Shown here in pieces: positions 50,760-63,115 of a stretch of 64,000 bases of DNA (positions are counted from its first letter, which is position 1; the number at the start of each line of letters is the position of its first letter). Made by a program: the position numbers and the translations under genes. The notes beneath the pieces are model-generated. The model was not told where the DNA came from. It did no database searches and saw only the letters and a list, made by a program, of their open reading frames with translations. Source of the DNA: Lamellibrachia satsuma (lineage: Eukaryota > Annelida > Polychaeta > Sabellida > Siboglinidae); the NCBI GenBank assembly GCA_033239005.1, contig BSQZ01000001.1, positions 19,846,000 to 19,909,999 of the forward strand. The letters are read 5' to 3'.

Positions 50760-51071
50760 TATTCTTTGCGCTAACTTTTAATTATACTTTATTTGCTCTG
50801 TCACATGCTGTTTGAACCAGGAACACTCTGGTACAGACATCTAACAGAGATTTATATATATATATATATATATATATACAAATCTATATATACTATATGT
50901 CACTACCAATGAATAATCAACCTATGTAAATAAATAGTATCTATTATGCTATATATTATATATATATATATATAATATAAATAACATTTACCCTAAGTAA
51001 TAGTTATAATTTATTTACTCTGTCACATGCTGTTTGAACCAGGATCACTCTGGTACAGACATCTAACAGAG

Positions 51072-51140
<69 letters not shown>
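50760..51140. repeat. Duplicated block with (AT)n tracts
   Basis: TGCTGTTTGAACCAGGAACA at about 50808 recurs at about 51026, each followed by CTCTGGTACAGACATCTAAC and an (AT)n tract (50854-50878 and 51073-51136). A direct duplication of about 217 bp spacing. Confidence 0.85.
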
Positions 51141-51232
51141 CATGTATATACATATCAGAACTGTCACAGCTTGATGCTGAAGTGGCTGACCTTCCATCCC
51201 TAATGAACAATGCTGATGATGTCTTTACATTT

Positions 51233-53870
51233 TCAAAGCTGTCGTAAAACCAAATCTCCCCGGATAATATCAGTGATGATTTTACTAGGCTTGATGTAGC
51301 AAGGCGTTTCCTCTTTCATATGTAACCTAAATTCACTGGTTTCATTCATGAATTCGATTATTTGACCGTAGTACCAATCTCTTTGATGGGTTTCATCAGC
51401 CCATTGGGGTGCAATGTACATGCCAGTCAGGGACTTGGGGTCTTTAATGATGTCACTGAGATCTTCAGATTCCAAAGGAATTTCTGCCCTTGTAAGCTTA
51501 CCTAGATGTTCCTTAAGCTGATCGACTGTAGCATGTGTGGATGAGATCTGATCAGCATTTTAGTACTTTGGTCCAGATGTTGATCTAGACTTTCAAGATC
51601 AACTTGGCACTGGTCACTGAGAGTTTCCTGGTTTCATCCTCAATTTTACGTGGGGAGATCCACAAACCACCATGGTTATATGCCAGCTCAAACCACTGCT
51701 CGGTCTTTTCACGTGCAGTGTTCTCACGTTGGTGAATTCTCGGGGGTGAGAGTCGGAGCTTCTCCTGGAGTTCTCTTCGTAGCTGTTCCCTTCTTTCTTT
51801 ATCGGCCTTCCTGGCAAGGTCTCTACACTCATGCTTTGTTCCATCGTCCCACTCAACCAACCAACTGCTTGTTTTTTCACTTGGAACATCACTTTTGATT
51901 CGATGTGGCTTGGCTTGGCTTGGCTTGGCATTTTTAGCACGGTAGATGATTTGGTCAGCCATCGCAGTTTCTTTCGTCGCTGATGTTGCACTACAATATC
52001 TGGCCTGATGTTGTAAGGCCTCGCTAGGGTCACAGTAGCGGCTGCCAGGAAGCAGAACCTTGACTTGTCGCTCAATTATGATAAGACAAGCCTGACATAG
52101 GTCCTGCAGCATAGTGATGATTTTTCCATCGTTGGATGTTTGCTTCATGAGACTATCCAGGGCAACATCATCCTTGATGGCTACATGAGCGAAGGCTGAC
52201 AGTGGGCTGGGTCTGAGCACTTGGCTAGCATCATGTGACCATGACTGAAACTTCTCTTGGGCCTCAGCATAATACCTATTCATGCCATGTTATCTTGGCC
52301 AACACACTGCATCCAGGGCTCATTCAACATTTTGCCAATAATGCCAAGGGCCCGTGTCGTTACACGAAGCACATCCAATTTCTGCTGGACTGTGTTTGCT
52401 GGAATGTGTGATCCGACAAAAAAATCCTGTAACAAGGTTTGGTATTGATACAGGAGGCCACTGTTGAGGAAGTAGAGATGAAATCGACTGCCTATGTACC
52501 GACTGTACACAACGGACCTGTTTTGTGTTTCTGCAGTCGGAATTCCTGTGACTTTTAGGTGTTCACGAAGACGATCAGCACAATTGTACAGCGGATCGTG
52601 GAACAGCTTATCTGCACACCGTAGCAATCCCTTTGTGTCGGATTCTGTTCGAAAGGTGAACGGGTACTTATCACTGTTTTTCAAGTCTTATATATTGTTT
52701 GTGACCTCAAACGACTTGATGACTTTCTCACATTCCTTCGCCATCCCATCAACAGGGGGCATTGAACACCGGAAACTTGTAAGTTCTTTCCCAAGTTTCT
52801 GTCCCATTATACGATGAACTGCATCGTTGGTCTTGCAGCGATCTGTCATGGTGCTTACAATGTGGGATTTGATGTCAACAACAGAAGATGTTCCGGCATT
52901 GCTTCTTCAATAGCGCCAGTGTCACGCATTATCGTATCCATGTATTCAACTGCAGTCCCACTTCCCTGTTGGCTGAAGCCTACTAAAAGGGTTTGCTTTT
53001 CCGTGGCAATCTCGGTTTCTACAAGATGGCCGACCGTTTTCGTTGTTCTATCATACTCCACTGTCAGATTTGTTTGACCTTCAGGGCTTCAGCAATCTGT
53101 TTGACCTGTCAGGGCTTCAACAATCTGTTTGACCTGTCAGGGCTTCCGCAATCTGTTTGACCTGTCAGGGCTTCAACAATCTGTTTGACTTGTCAGGGCT
53201 TCAACAATCTGTTTGACCAGTCAGGGCTTCAATAATCTGTTTGACCTGTCAGGGCTTCAACAATCTGTTTGACCTGTCAGGGCTTCAACAATCTGTTTGA
53301 CCTGTCAGGGCTTCAACAATCTGTTTGAACTGTCAGGGCTTCAATAATCTGTTTGACCTGTCAGGGCTTCAACAATCTGTTTGACCTGTCAGGGCTTCAA
53401 TAATCTGTTTGACTTGTCAGGGCTTCAACAATCTGTTTGACCAGTCAGGGCTTCAACAATCTGTTTGACCTGTCAGGGCTTCAACAATCTGTTTGACCTG
53501 TCAGGGCTTCAACAATCTGTTTGACCAGTGAGGGCTTCAACAATTTGTTTGACCAGTGAGGGCTTCAATAATCTGTTTGACCTGTCATGGCTTCAATAAT
53601 CTGTTTGACCTGTCAGGGCTTCAACAATCTGCTGACGAGCAACAACTTTCATCTCTTTGCACATGTTGTTTGTGCTAAAACTAGGTAGTGTCCCTTCCAA
53701 CTCAGCATCTGAGACGGTTTTCACTACAAGCCTGATTGCCTGTGACACATTTGGCTGAGAAACTCCCAGGATTTGCTGATGGTAGCTTGCTTGGCAGATT
53801 TCAGACTTGTAGGTTTCCCGTCCTGCTTGGTTGTTATATTACCAGTTCTATATTCAATGACGTCCTAGGT
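51233..53870 (-). pseudogene. Decayed gene of a repeated invertebrate protein family (function unknown)
   Basis: On the minus strand, collinear pieces in changing frames make one protein: TYKSEICQASYHQQILGV and VVKTVSDAELEGTLPSF (53640-53830), the 28-bp array, NLTVEYDRTTKTVGHLV and GFSQQGSGTAVEYMDTI (52855-53061). Next come TMTDRCKTNDAVHRIM (about 52800), FRTESDTKGLLRCADKLFH and NRSVVYSRYIGSRFHLYF (52280-52684), then MNRYYAEAQEKFQSWS to LPGSRYCDPSEAL (51585-52283), and WYYGQIIEFM to RGDLVL (51233-51475), a Tudor/chromo-like tail. From memory this order matches uncharacterised multi-copy proteins of molluscs, corals and sea urchins, likely transposon-linked. Frameshifts at about 52283, 51500-51585 and 52690 make it a pseudogene. 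Confidence 0.6.
53082..53635. repeat. 28-bp array inside the decayed gene, about 20 copies
   Basis: CAGGGCTTCAACAATCTGTT recurs every 28 bp. On the gene strand the first unit continues the frame RQQIVEALTGQT, and the far side resumes TGQTNLTVEYD. The array is therefore an expansion of one coding segment and destroys the frame. Confidence 0.93.
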
Positions 53871-54002
53871 GGTAGCTGTCTCATTTTGCCAGTATTTGAC
53901 TTGTTGATTTAATTATGTCACCTTATCATTAGTTTGACGCAACAGGTTGGTAGACACTAGTTTATAATCAGTTTACTGGCATCAAACTTACCTTTGAATC
54001 GC

Positions 54003-54491
54003 TCACTTTATCTGTTTTGCTATTTCTAACCTAGGCAATTCTTCAGTCAGCTCTTGATTTTGCATTTTTAGTTTGGACATAGTTTTCAGTTTAGCTTTTG
54101 CTGCACGATACTTTGAAATCCAAGATGCTATTGATTTATCCTTACGTTTAATTTCTGGTTTATCGTTTTTATGTTGAACCGGTGCATTCGATTGTTCATC
54201 TTCATCTTGCCCATATACTGAAACAAGGGCCATCTTTACATCTGACCATGAAATGTTCATCTTTATGTTGAACCGGTGCATTCGATTGTTCATCTTCATG
54301 TTGCCCATATACTGAAACAAGGCCATCTTTACATCTGACCATGAAATGTTCATCTTCTTTACTTTCTCGTTTGCCATTAGACAGAAAATCTCATAAACAA
54401 CCTGATGCGTCCTGGTTTCTGGTGTTAACTTTTTCACTATACTAATAAATTCATCCTTTGGTTGACAAGATGATGAAGAACGTCTGGCCAT
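54003..54491 (-). CDS. Hypothetical protein with coiled-coil C-terminus
   Basis: From MARRSSSSC (54491) the frame runs about 162 codons to TGA at 54003, just upstream of a donor-like gtaagt. The C-terminal half is Lys/Glu-rich and heptad-like (KYRAAKAKLKTMSKLKMQNQ), a likely coiled coil. A 94-bp direct duplication (54171-54264 and 54265-54357) repeats MNISWSDVKMAL and shifts the frame between copies. Its position suggests it could be the 5' exon of the decayed gene at 51.2-53.9 kb. No homology is recognised. Confidence 0.45.
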   Translation of the reverse strand: MARRSSSSCQPKDEFISIVKKLTPETRTHQVVYEIFCLMANEKVKKMNISWSDVKMALFQYMGNMKMNNRMHRFNIKMNISWSDVKMALVSVYGQDEDEQSNAPVQHKNDKPEIKRKDKSIASWISKYRAAKAKLKTMSKLKMQNQELTEELPRLEIAKQIK

Positions 54492-54539
54492 GTTTATTTT
54501 TAAATATGTTAACTGACCTAACTTATCCACATTTATATT

Positions 54540-55615
54540 TTCATTGAAATTATGTCAGCAGTAAATGTTTGTATGTGAATATGCAAGAAGTTTGTATGAT
54601 GATTTGTCATACAGCAGACGTATTACTGACCAAGACGTGTATACAAGTGAGTACAGACTATATGCACTAAAACCTTCTAAAAACCCTATGGGAAAATTAT
54701 ACATGAAGGAAAGCGTTAACGCACAATGGTGATTGTTTATATAAACCAAATTAGAAACTATCGGGAGTTGAATGTATACATAAAATACAGAATCATAACA
54801 TGGTAAGGAACACGCAAACAATGGAGGTAGACAGGGGAGGTTGGTGGGAAGAAAAACTTCCAATGTGATGGCTCTGCAAAGTACGTCTAGCATGGCTCAG
54901 AGTTCCAACACAAAGGGAATGACTCTCGTTCGCCACGTGATCACCTAGCGTCATTTGACCACGAACCGTTTCGCATACTGCGGACTGTTTCCCAGGTTGC
55001 GGACTGAAGATCACAGTAACACTACCGCAACAATTAAACCAGTCATTTTCACCTCACATTGTATAAACACTATTTTGACATGTGTAAAAATATTCATTTA
55101 TACCCTGCTGATGCTTAATGGCAGAACCCTGAGCTCGTTTGCTACAGGAACACACAAAGAGCGATTGTTGGTAAAGGTCATTTAATAATTGTACCAACAG
55201 AAAATAATATGAATCAATGAAAGGTAGCTCGGCAGCTGGCACAAACATGCTCATCAAGAACAATACAATAAAATACAATACATGTATATCAAATGAGATA
55301 TCGCTTAGTTGCCAATACAAAGTTGCTCATTGAGAAACAATTATTAAATGACAGAAGTAGAAGTAGCAAAGGTGGGGCGGTCCTTTGTCCCGCCAGGCCT
55401 CCAGTAATAGAGGCCCAACCCCCACCCATATATATACATATATAATACTATTAACATGACAGTCCATACACTACAAATAACTAATTTACACAAATTTACA
55501 CTTTAAAAATGTTTTTAGTCCTGCATGTTAATATTATGATTTCACACATTTTATAATCTCCAGGTTGATAATTCCGATTACTATTCTGAGATATTTCAAA
55601 AACAGTAAATGTTTG

Positions 55616-55666
<51 letters not shown>

Positions 55667-56060
55667 TGTATAGATACTATCTGTAGACAGACAATCACAC
55701 AAATATGCTTGAGGCTCAAGTAATCAATACTAGTATTTTATGTATTTACATACACACACATATATATATATATAAATACATAAAATACTAGTAAATATTT
55801 CATTTATTTATCTATGAAACGTAATATAAGGGAAGGACACCCCAAATAATAAATGTTTGATTGATTGTATACATGCAGAAATATCAGCACATAATTGTAA
55901 AAGTGCAGATGGCGTGGATTTAAATGCTGAAATATCACGACGTCAGACCGTCAAAACTGTGCCGAGTCACGCACAAACCGGAAGTTACGAATACAGCATT
56001 TAAATTGTGAAAATATCACATTTTAGTAAGAGCTATCTTAATGATTACTGATGTCATACA
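54540..56060. other. Unassigned sequence with an (AT)n tract at 55619-55663
   Basis: No gene supported. 55668-55722 is an inverted partial copy of 60567-60622 from the SET-gene region. A G/C-rich GGTGGGGCGGTCC patch lies near 55372. Confidence 0.45.
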
Positions 56061-56140
56061 ACATTGATATATATATTAGTCTACATACCACATTACCTGT
56101 ACATTCAATGCAAAAAATCCCCATACTGCCTGTATACCTA

Positions 56141-56174
56141 TATTGCCTGTACATATACGTGTACAGGCAATATT
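56141..56174. repeat. Perfect 14-bp inverted repeat hairpin
   Basis: ATATTGCCTGTACA and TGTACAGGCAATAT flank a 6-base loop. Related TATTGCCTGTACAT occurs again near 56341. Confidence 0.9.
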
Positions 56175-57039
56175 TTAACATTCCACACACATTCCCCTAG
56201 TGGGAATACTGACGTTTTTGTTAGTCATAGACATTTAATGGGTGCTATTTGGCGGAATTTTGCAACTAATTGTATAGTGTAGCCTCTATTTTCATATTTA
56301 CACGAATGGCAGATTTGGGTGCTGATACTTTTTGTGTTCGATATTGCCTGTACATATTCATTGGGCAATATTGTGTTATACTAGCGTAAATGGTGTGTGT
56401 CCTTTATATTATATCGCATGGTTTGCAAACTACTACATCATTGAAATGTTGCATGAATAAAACTGAGAAATTGACGAATTTGTGTTTTTGGTTAAAATTT
56501 ATCGCATCAAGTTTTCAAGTTGTATATGTTTAAAGCGAATTATGCGCATGCGTCGGTTCGTAGGAATATAGGTCACGCATCATATTTTATGATCTTGGCG
56601 TATGCATTTGTTACGTTAGCAGAAATGTCGTGTGGACAACAATTGGTACGTTTCTGATCTAATGAACAGTAGCTGTGATGATAATGCATTGCAATTCAGC
56701 GATTACGTATATATATATATGCTACTTCGTAAAATCTAACTTAGAAGTTTTACGGAAAACGTTAAACTTCAGGATACTTGTCCGGGCATGCCATTCCTGC
56801 CGAGGCTACTCCTCCAGACAAATGCACAACCTAACACGAAACATAAAACTAATCATAACCCTAATCCTAAAAGTGGATTTGTCTGGACGAGCAGCCTAAG
56901 TCTATGAGACCGGACAAATATAATTTTGGAAATTTCAGGACGAGGAGCCACTCCATCCGTAGTAAACGTCAAAGTCAAAGACGAAGCCAAAGGCAAAGCC
57001 AAGGGTAGTAAAGCTAAAGGCACCTAAACTTAGAAAGTG
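56175..57039. other. Unassigned sequence with exon-like scraps
   Basis: ATGTCGTGTGGACAACAATTG followed by gtacgt (about 56625) looks like a tiny first exon. ttcag followed by a frame GRGATPSVVNVKVKDEAKGK to a stop (about 56939-57028) looks like a Lys/Ala/Gly-rich last exon. Their phases do not match, so no gene is called. Confidence 0.3.
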
Positions 57040-58680
57040 TATAGTGAAATGAAATTTCTTTGTTTAGATCATACATGTGCGTAGGTAAATAACAGTGCCT
57101 ACATATTTACAGTTTTGATGATCCACGGAGGCCTGCACTAAGACCTGAAAGATCGCTATCATGGCTATATGTATAATGGTTACTATGGCAAATTTTTTCA
57201 ACAACAATAAAAAACTAACAGTGCTAATAGTACTAACAATACTGGTGGTGATAATAATGATAATATAATACAGTCCGTGCAAATAATATAAACAGCAATA
57301 ATAATAATACAAAAGTTCTAAAAATATAAAAATCACATATTGTACAATTACATATTAAGTTAGTTTCAGTGGACATTTTCTTTGAGTGTTCAAATCAGTT
57401 ACCGTAAGTTTCCATGTATAATACGCATTTTTACCCTTAATTTTTTACTTAAAAGTCCGGGTGCGTATTATACATGGTGACAGGGCGAAACACAATTTTC
57501 CCCCGACCGGATATGGATAGCGCTATTGGAACACTAGTACTATTACATCAATGACAATGAGCGGGAAGCGTACGCGACCGGGAGCATCGCTGACCGGGAA
57601 TAATGCAGAAATGTGTGGACGGTGTCGGGTTAATACGATCAGATATGTGTTGCTCCCTGAGCGCCAACGAATCGCGATTGGCGTTCTTGAATCACGTGAG
57701 CGACCTGAATAGTCAGCCAACGTGACTCGAAGTTGTGAATGTAAATAAAGATGATTGTACTGGATGTATGCTTCGCTGTAGAAAGCGTGCGTGCAACATA
57801 TCAGAATAGAGCTTGGTATTAATTTTAAATTGTGATCAGAATGATGCAAAGTAAGTTCTAACAAGCCCAGATTTAATCAGTTCCGCACTGGTCAAGCTAA
57901 AATGCAAATTACATAGGGCTTACACGAGTAACGAGGCGATATATCGTCGCGTGCGATGAGCCGGTGGCATGGCCGTAACTTGCGTGACATGTTTATGATT
58001 CTGAGATGGATTCAAGGATCATCACACAAACGAACTTTGATGAAATGACAGTGGCCAACCGTGAGTTGCGCTTCAAGCAAACTATCAGAAGTGGGGAAAT
58101 CGGGGTCAATGTCAAAAGTTGGGATGCGTATTATACATGATAATATAGGAATTCTATCAGAATTTAGCAAAGTCAGGGTGCGTATCATACATGGGGGCGT
58201 ATTATAAATGGAAACTTACGGTATAAGTTCATCCAGTAATTTTTGGTGTTTGCTTAGTATTCTTTCATGAGTTAGGACGTAGCCATACAGAGAAAATAGA
58301 ATAATAAATATTTTAATAATAGATAATAGTAATATCTAAAAAAACTAGTATAACATTGCATTACATAACATACATCACATACCATACATTTCTAGATATC
58401 AGCTGGCATATTATTTTGCAGATATAACAGTTTTTAGTATAACTTTTATGCATGACAGTTTAAAGTGGTCGTCTGCTTTTAATAGTTCAAGTTCTTTAAG
58501 TAAAGGTGTACTATGCGAGTTATATTTACTCTTTGAGATAGATCTAATTGCTTGTTTTTGTAATTTATTTATCCTTGTGTCAAAGATTTGAGGCGAGTTT
58601 ATGTTTCCTAGTTCTTCGGTGAAGCTATCTATATTTCTTCCTGTGTATGATTGAGATATAGGGGGCCATTATACTGACCC
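57040..58680 (-). mobile_element. LINE 3' remnant split by a MITE
   Basis: On minus, 58240-58680 reads SYTGRNIDSFTEELGNIN fused to FDTRINKLQKQAIRSI and HSTPLLKELELLK. This is the linker joined to the RT C-terminus by internal deletion, and the same family as 29925-32130. The shared 3' tail GATGATCCACGGAGGCCTGC is at about 57118. The MITE at 57402-58221 interrupts the 3' region at a TA. Confidence 0.75.
57402..58221. mobile_element. TA-flanked MITE (Tc1/mariner/pogo-type ends), 820 bp
   Basis: Left CCGTAAGTTTCCATGTATAA and right inverted TTATAAATGGAAACTTACGG, each flanked by TA (57400-57401 and 58222-58223). CGTATTATACATG motifs are repeated inside both ends. The interior has no transposase frame. 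A left-truncated copy is at 62010-62682. Confidence 0.82.
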
Positions 58681-58822
58681 TACATATGAACTGTTGTACT
58701 TTATATCAAACTTGGCTTTATATCAAATATATCTTTTTCAATTCTCAATCAAGTTTGCATCTATTCAGTAAACGTAAAACCGATATGAGCCACTACATTA
58801 TTGACATTCTTTTATATGGCAG

Positions 58823-60545
58823 GTGAAGGAAAGTCTTGTTAACAGAAAGCAAGATGCACAGGTAAATTGCAATTTAATTTAATTCAGTGCCCATGGCCGG
58901 TATCTGGACAAAATCTCACAGGACAACATCCCATAGGACAAAATGTCCAAGCGGTGCTGTGATATATTAATTGTACATTAATGCAGACAATGGCAAGACA
59001 AGTTTATTATGATTATATGTAAATAGTTTCCATCTCAGACTATCAACTTATCTGAATTCAAGAAAATAATGTAAAATAATTTCATTTTGTTGCACATTTT
59101 GTCCACTTTTCATATTGTGGTATTTTGTTGTTTGACATTTGGGCTGTTGGATTTTGTCCCCTATTCCCCACAGCCTATATTCATGCCACTAAGATATGAC
59201 AGATGTGACACGAAACGATAGCTACTGTAGATTGAAAAATATCAATGCCATATTGTTATATTTGACGTCAATAATTGAAGACACAAATTGTGTGTAACAA
59301 GGTGTTGATAACATTATCTAAATTTACATCGTGTCTGTTCCCGGGCACCTGTAAGTTACGTACATTTTTCTGTTTAGCAGAATCTAAAAGGTAAAATTGT
59401 ATCGAGTAATGTATCAAATTTATTAATGTCTATCAGAATAGTGTACATGTATTCATAAAAAAAGTATCTTCTGTGTTTGATAAAATATCGTATAAACAAC
59501 ATTATGATTGGTGTTCCTGACATTTCAGAAGAAATCTCCCACTGCCGAAGCCATTTGGTGGTGTCAGTTGGGGATGGATAAGGACGGTTTTAAAAATGTC
59601 TCCACAAAACATGGTTTGTATTTGCTGTACATCATACGTCACCTCAGCATATATTCCAGATGTTTTTAAATACAACCATGCTGAAATCAAATGTTTATTG
59701 AAGTCTTAAACAGCATTGCTGGGAATACATCTTTTAAAGCTGATATAACATGGTGATTTACAACTACAATAAAGAGAATTGCGCCAGTGATTTACTCAAG
59801 GAAAACATTGACCCCATGTCTTATTGTAACATTACATCATATGCTATAATCATGTATTTATTTTATTTGCCACAATATTTTTGTATATGTAATGTTATAA
59901 TTATTAGTGAAGTTACACTGATTAACATTTAGATATAATTCTGTACTTGTTCTGTGCATCAGGTTTTCAGATAATTGCAACGAAAGAACACCGAGAGGCC
60001 AGTTTCCTGCTGGAATACACAGGAAAATTGCTGAGCAAACAAAAAGCTGTGGCTGCACAGAGGAAGTACAAAGGAGGGTACAATATGCACCACTTTTTTT
60101 TCAAGAGAAGGAGTACTGATAAATTCATATGCATTACATTGTACTAATTATTATATGTGATTAGTTAATGGATATCATCATGTCTTGTCAGAATTATAAA
60201 TTTTATTTTTTCTTCAAAATACTGCTGCTTCGTTTCTTAATGGTACTATTTATCCAATTTATTTTCAATAGGAACGTTTTCTGTGTACATATATTCTTTG
60301 TTGCATACGGTTAGTTAGTCCTTACTTAAGTGTATATTACTATATCATGTATTGGTTTAATTTAATCTAGTGTCGACGCCACTGAGCCTTCGCACACGAA
60401 AGGCAAACTAGTGTCATTTGAAAATACTGGGAATGCTGTTGTGTGGGTGGTGGTAAATAGAGGTGTACCACATCTATGCATTTTTGCCACCACCCACATA
60501 TCCACCAATGAACAGGTGGTCATTGCTGATGTTTTGCGGAAGGAG
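58823..60545 (+). CDS. KMT5A-like SET-domain protein, catalytic signatures lost
   Basis: Four exons can be joined in phase: 58823-58861 (VKESLVNRKQDAQ), 59529-59613 (KKSPTAEAIWW to STKH), 59963 to about 60077, and 60371-60545. Together they resemble the SET domain of KMT5A (H4K20 methyltransferase): GFQIIATKEHREASFLLEYTGKL for its GRGVIATKQF...VVEYHG, VDATEP for VDATRE, and GVPHLCIFATTHISTNEQ for GVPHLILIASRDIAAGEE. The RLINHS motif is replaced by KLVSFEN and the YDY motif by IADV, so methyltransferase activity is unlikely. The exon 3 end is ambiguous: donor GGAGG/gtacaa fits the phase of exon 4, yet the frame beyond it (YNMHHFFFKRRST) still resembles the family. Candidate further exons: 60868-60901 and 61465-61616 (LSDYVPDSESDGSE). 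The start exon is not found. Confidence 0.6.
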
Positions 60546-60566
60546 GTAGGCTACATCGTACACGTT

Positions 60567-60622
60567 GATTACTTGAACCTCAAGCATATTTGTCTGTCTG
60601 TCTGTCTACAGATAGTATCTAT
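60567..60622. repeat. Sequence shared, inverted, with 55668-55722
   Basis: TTGATTACTTGAACCTCAAG and CATATTTGTCTGTC...CTACAGATAGTATCT match the reverse complement of 55668-55722. The present copy has extra TCTG units. Confidence 0.85.
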
Positions 60623-61464
60623 AGGCTAGTTGTTCCCGCCCTGCCTCCACAACATTCAGTAGTATACAGTAGATTATATGGCATTCACATTTTATGACGG
60701 ATTCATGCAATCCGACTCCTATATAGGTTATGCGTACAGACATACAACTAGATACTATATGCATAAACATTGCTTGAATGTTTTATTTTTGCTGCAATAC
60801 CAACTATTGTTCAAAATAAACTTTTCAATGTGCCTTATTCCATATTCCCTAACATTTATTATTTCAGTCTCAACAATGGAAGCCAGACATCATGCAATTT
60901 GGTAACATTTAAGTTGTTATTGTTAATGTTTGCACTGTTGTTATTTTGAATAAAAATGTTTTTTTAAAGGCTCGATCAAACTTTGATCAATGTAAATAAA
61001 TCTAGCAAATGCTAGTTGTGTCTGCAAACTATTCTGTGGACTAACATTTCATAATTGATAGAATGGATCAAGCTACTGAGATTTGTTGGAATGTGACAAA
61101 TATGTCTCTGTCAAATCATGAAACATCACACCAGCAAAGTGGTTAATATTTGTGTATCGCACTGAATTTGGTATTAAAATAACAAATTTTAATATGGATA
61201 GATATGACGTTAATATAGATAGATATGACGTTCATTCCAATAATTAGCTAAATTCTAGATTACTGACGTAAAAAATTAAACTGGTATTATGTCAAAGTTA
61301 TGATAATTGTGCGAGATAAACGTGTTGGTACTTTCATAAATTGAGACAAATATCATTATTATTATTAAAATGAAAGTTCTCTGAGACGAATATTTATTTA
61401 GATTTTAAATCACGTTTTTATTTTACTTAATGTGCAAAGTTTATTTGAAAATATAGAATTTCAG

Positions 61465-61616
61465 ACAAACAGATGCCTGGTTGATACCATCTGTGATGAA
61501 TCGCCATGATAATGTGTCAAGTTCTGATCATTACATTTCAATTTATAATGGCATTCCACTTTCAGATTATGTGCCAGATTCTGAATCTGATGGATCTGAG
61601 CAAAATCTGCCATATG
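61465..61616 (+). CDS. Candidate downstream exon of the SET-domain gene
   Basis: Acceptor aatttcag and donor ATG/gtatgt bound a 152-bp open stretch reading QTDAWLIPSV to VPDSESDGSEQNLPY, acidic at the end. Its phase does not follow directly from 60868-60901, so an exon is missing or one of the two is false. Confidence 0.35.
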
Positions 61617-61789
61617 GTATGTGATTTTTTTGTGATCAACTGGTGTAATTCTCGTATATTGTTATATGTGTGAAATGAAACTGTACTGATAGTATATATA
61701 CACTCCTGAAAATAATATCATAACTATATATTGATGACAAGGCATACCAATTTTCAGCCCTCTCCAATTACCTATTTGAATGAAGTTAT

Positions 61790-61798
61790 ATATGTATG

Positions 61799-61886
<88 letters not shown>
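61790..61886. repeat. (TATG)n / (TA)n microsatellite
   Basis: TATG tetranucleotides followed by a TA tract. Unit-1 side of the duplication junction. Confidence 0.95.
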
Positions 61887-61890
<4 letters not shown>

Positions 61891-62689
61891 TGTTACAGAG
61901 GGCACCGTGTATCAGGCCAAGAAGAGGTTACGAGAGGAGTTGTTTGATCCCATACTACTAGGTGACTATGATAATTACCTATACACTCTTGAAATATAGC
62001 AACGTAAATATATAGTACTATTACAATGAGCGGGAAGCGTACGCGACCGGGAGCGTCGCTGACCGGGAATAACGCAGAAATGTGTGGACGGTGTCGGGTT
62101 AATACGATCAAATATGTGTTGCTCCCTGAGCGCCAAGGAATCGTGATTGGCGTTCTTGAATCACGTGAGCGACCTGAATAGTCAGCCAACGTGACTCGAA
62201 GTTGTGAATGTAAATAAAGATGATTGTACTGGATGCTGTAGAAAGTGTGCATGCAACATATCAGAATAGAGCTTGGTATTAATTTTAAATTGTGATCAGA
62301 ATGACGCAAAGTAAGTTCTAACAAGCACATATTTAATCAGTTCCGCAATGATCAAGCTAAAATGCAAGTTACATAGGACTTACACGACTAACGAGGCGAT
62401 ATATCGTCGCGTGTGACGAGCCGGCGGCATTGTCGTAACTTGCGTGACATGTTTACGGTTCTGAGATGGATTCAAGGATCATCACACAAACGAACTTTGA
62501 TGAAATGACAGTGGCCAACCGTGAGTTGCGCTTCAAGCAAACTATCAGAAGTGGGGAAATCAGGGGTCAATGTCAAAAGTTGGGATGCGTATTATACATG
62601 ATAATATAGGAATTCTATCAGAATTTAGCAAAGTCAGGGTGCGTATCATACATGGGGGCGTATTATAAATGGAAACTTACGGTATAAGT

Positions 62690-63115
62690 TCATCCAGTAA
62701 TTTTTGGTGTTTGCTTAGTATTCTTTCATGAGTAGCCATACAGAGAAAGTAGAATAATAAATATTTTAATAATAGATAATAGTAATATCTCAAAAAAAGT
62801 ATAACATTGCATTACACAACATACATCACATTTCTAGATTTCAGCTGGCAAATTATTTTGCAGATATAGCAGTTTTTAGTATAACTTTTATGCATGACAG
62901 TTTAAAGTGGTCGTCTGCTTTTAACAGTTCAAGTTCTTTAAGTAAAGGTGTACTATGTGAGTTATATTTACTCTTTGAGATAGATCTAATTGCTTGTTTT
63001 TGTAATTTATTTATCCTTGTGTCAAAGATTTGAGGCGAGTTTATGTTTCCTAGTTCTTCGGTGAAGCTATCTAAATTTCTTCCTGTGTATGATTGAAATA
63101 CAGGGGGCCATATAC
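62690..63115 (-). mobile_element. Second copy of the LINE RT C-terminal remnant
   Basis: Duplicate of 58240-58680, sharing the linker-RT fusion. It arose by segmental duplication, not a separate insertion. Confidence 0.8.

Larger units (their letters stand above)
57534..62009. repeat. Unit 1 of a tandem segmental duplication
   Basis: Sequence from TAGTACTATTACA (about 57534) to the end of exon-b sequence near 59553 recurs at 62010-64000 with few differences. The offset is 4468 bp at the start and 4444 bp at 59526. The unit therefore spans about 57534-62009 and includes most of the TA MITE, a LINE remnant and the SET-domain gene. Confidence 0.9.

Noticed and set aside
53082..53635. 28-bp repeats resembling CRISPR repeat length
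   Set aside because: Pure head-to-tail tandem with no spacers, embedded in a reading frame.
57523..57864. 113-codon minus frame repeated at 61893-62330
   Set aside because: It lies inside the TA-MITE and is duplicated with it. No domain, and it is not conserved beyond the duplication.
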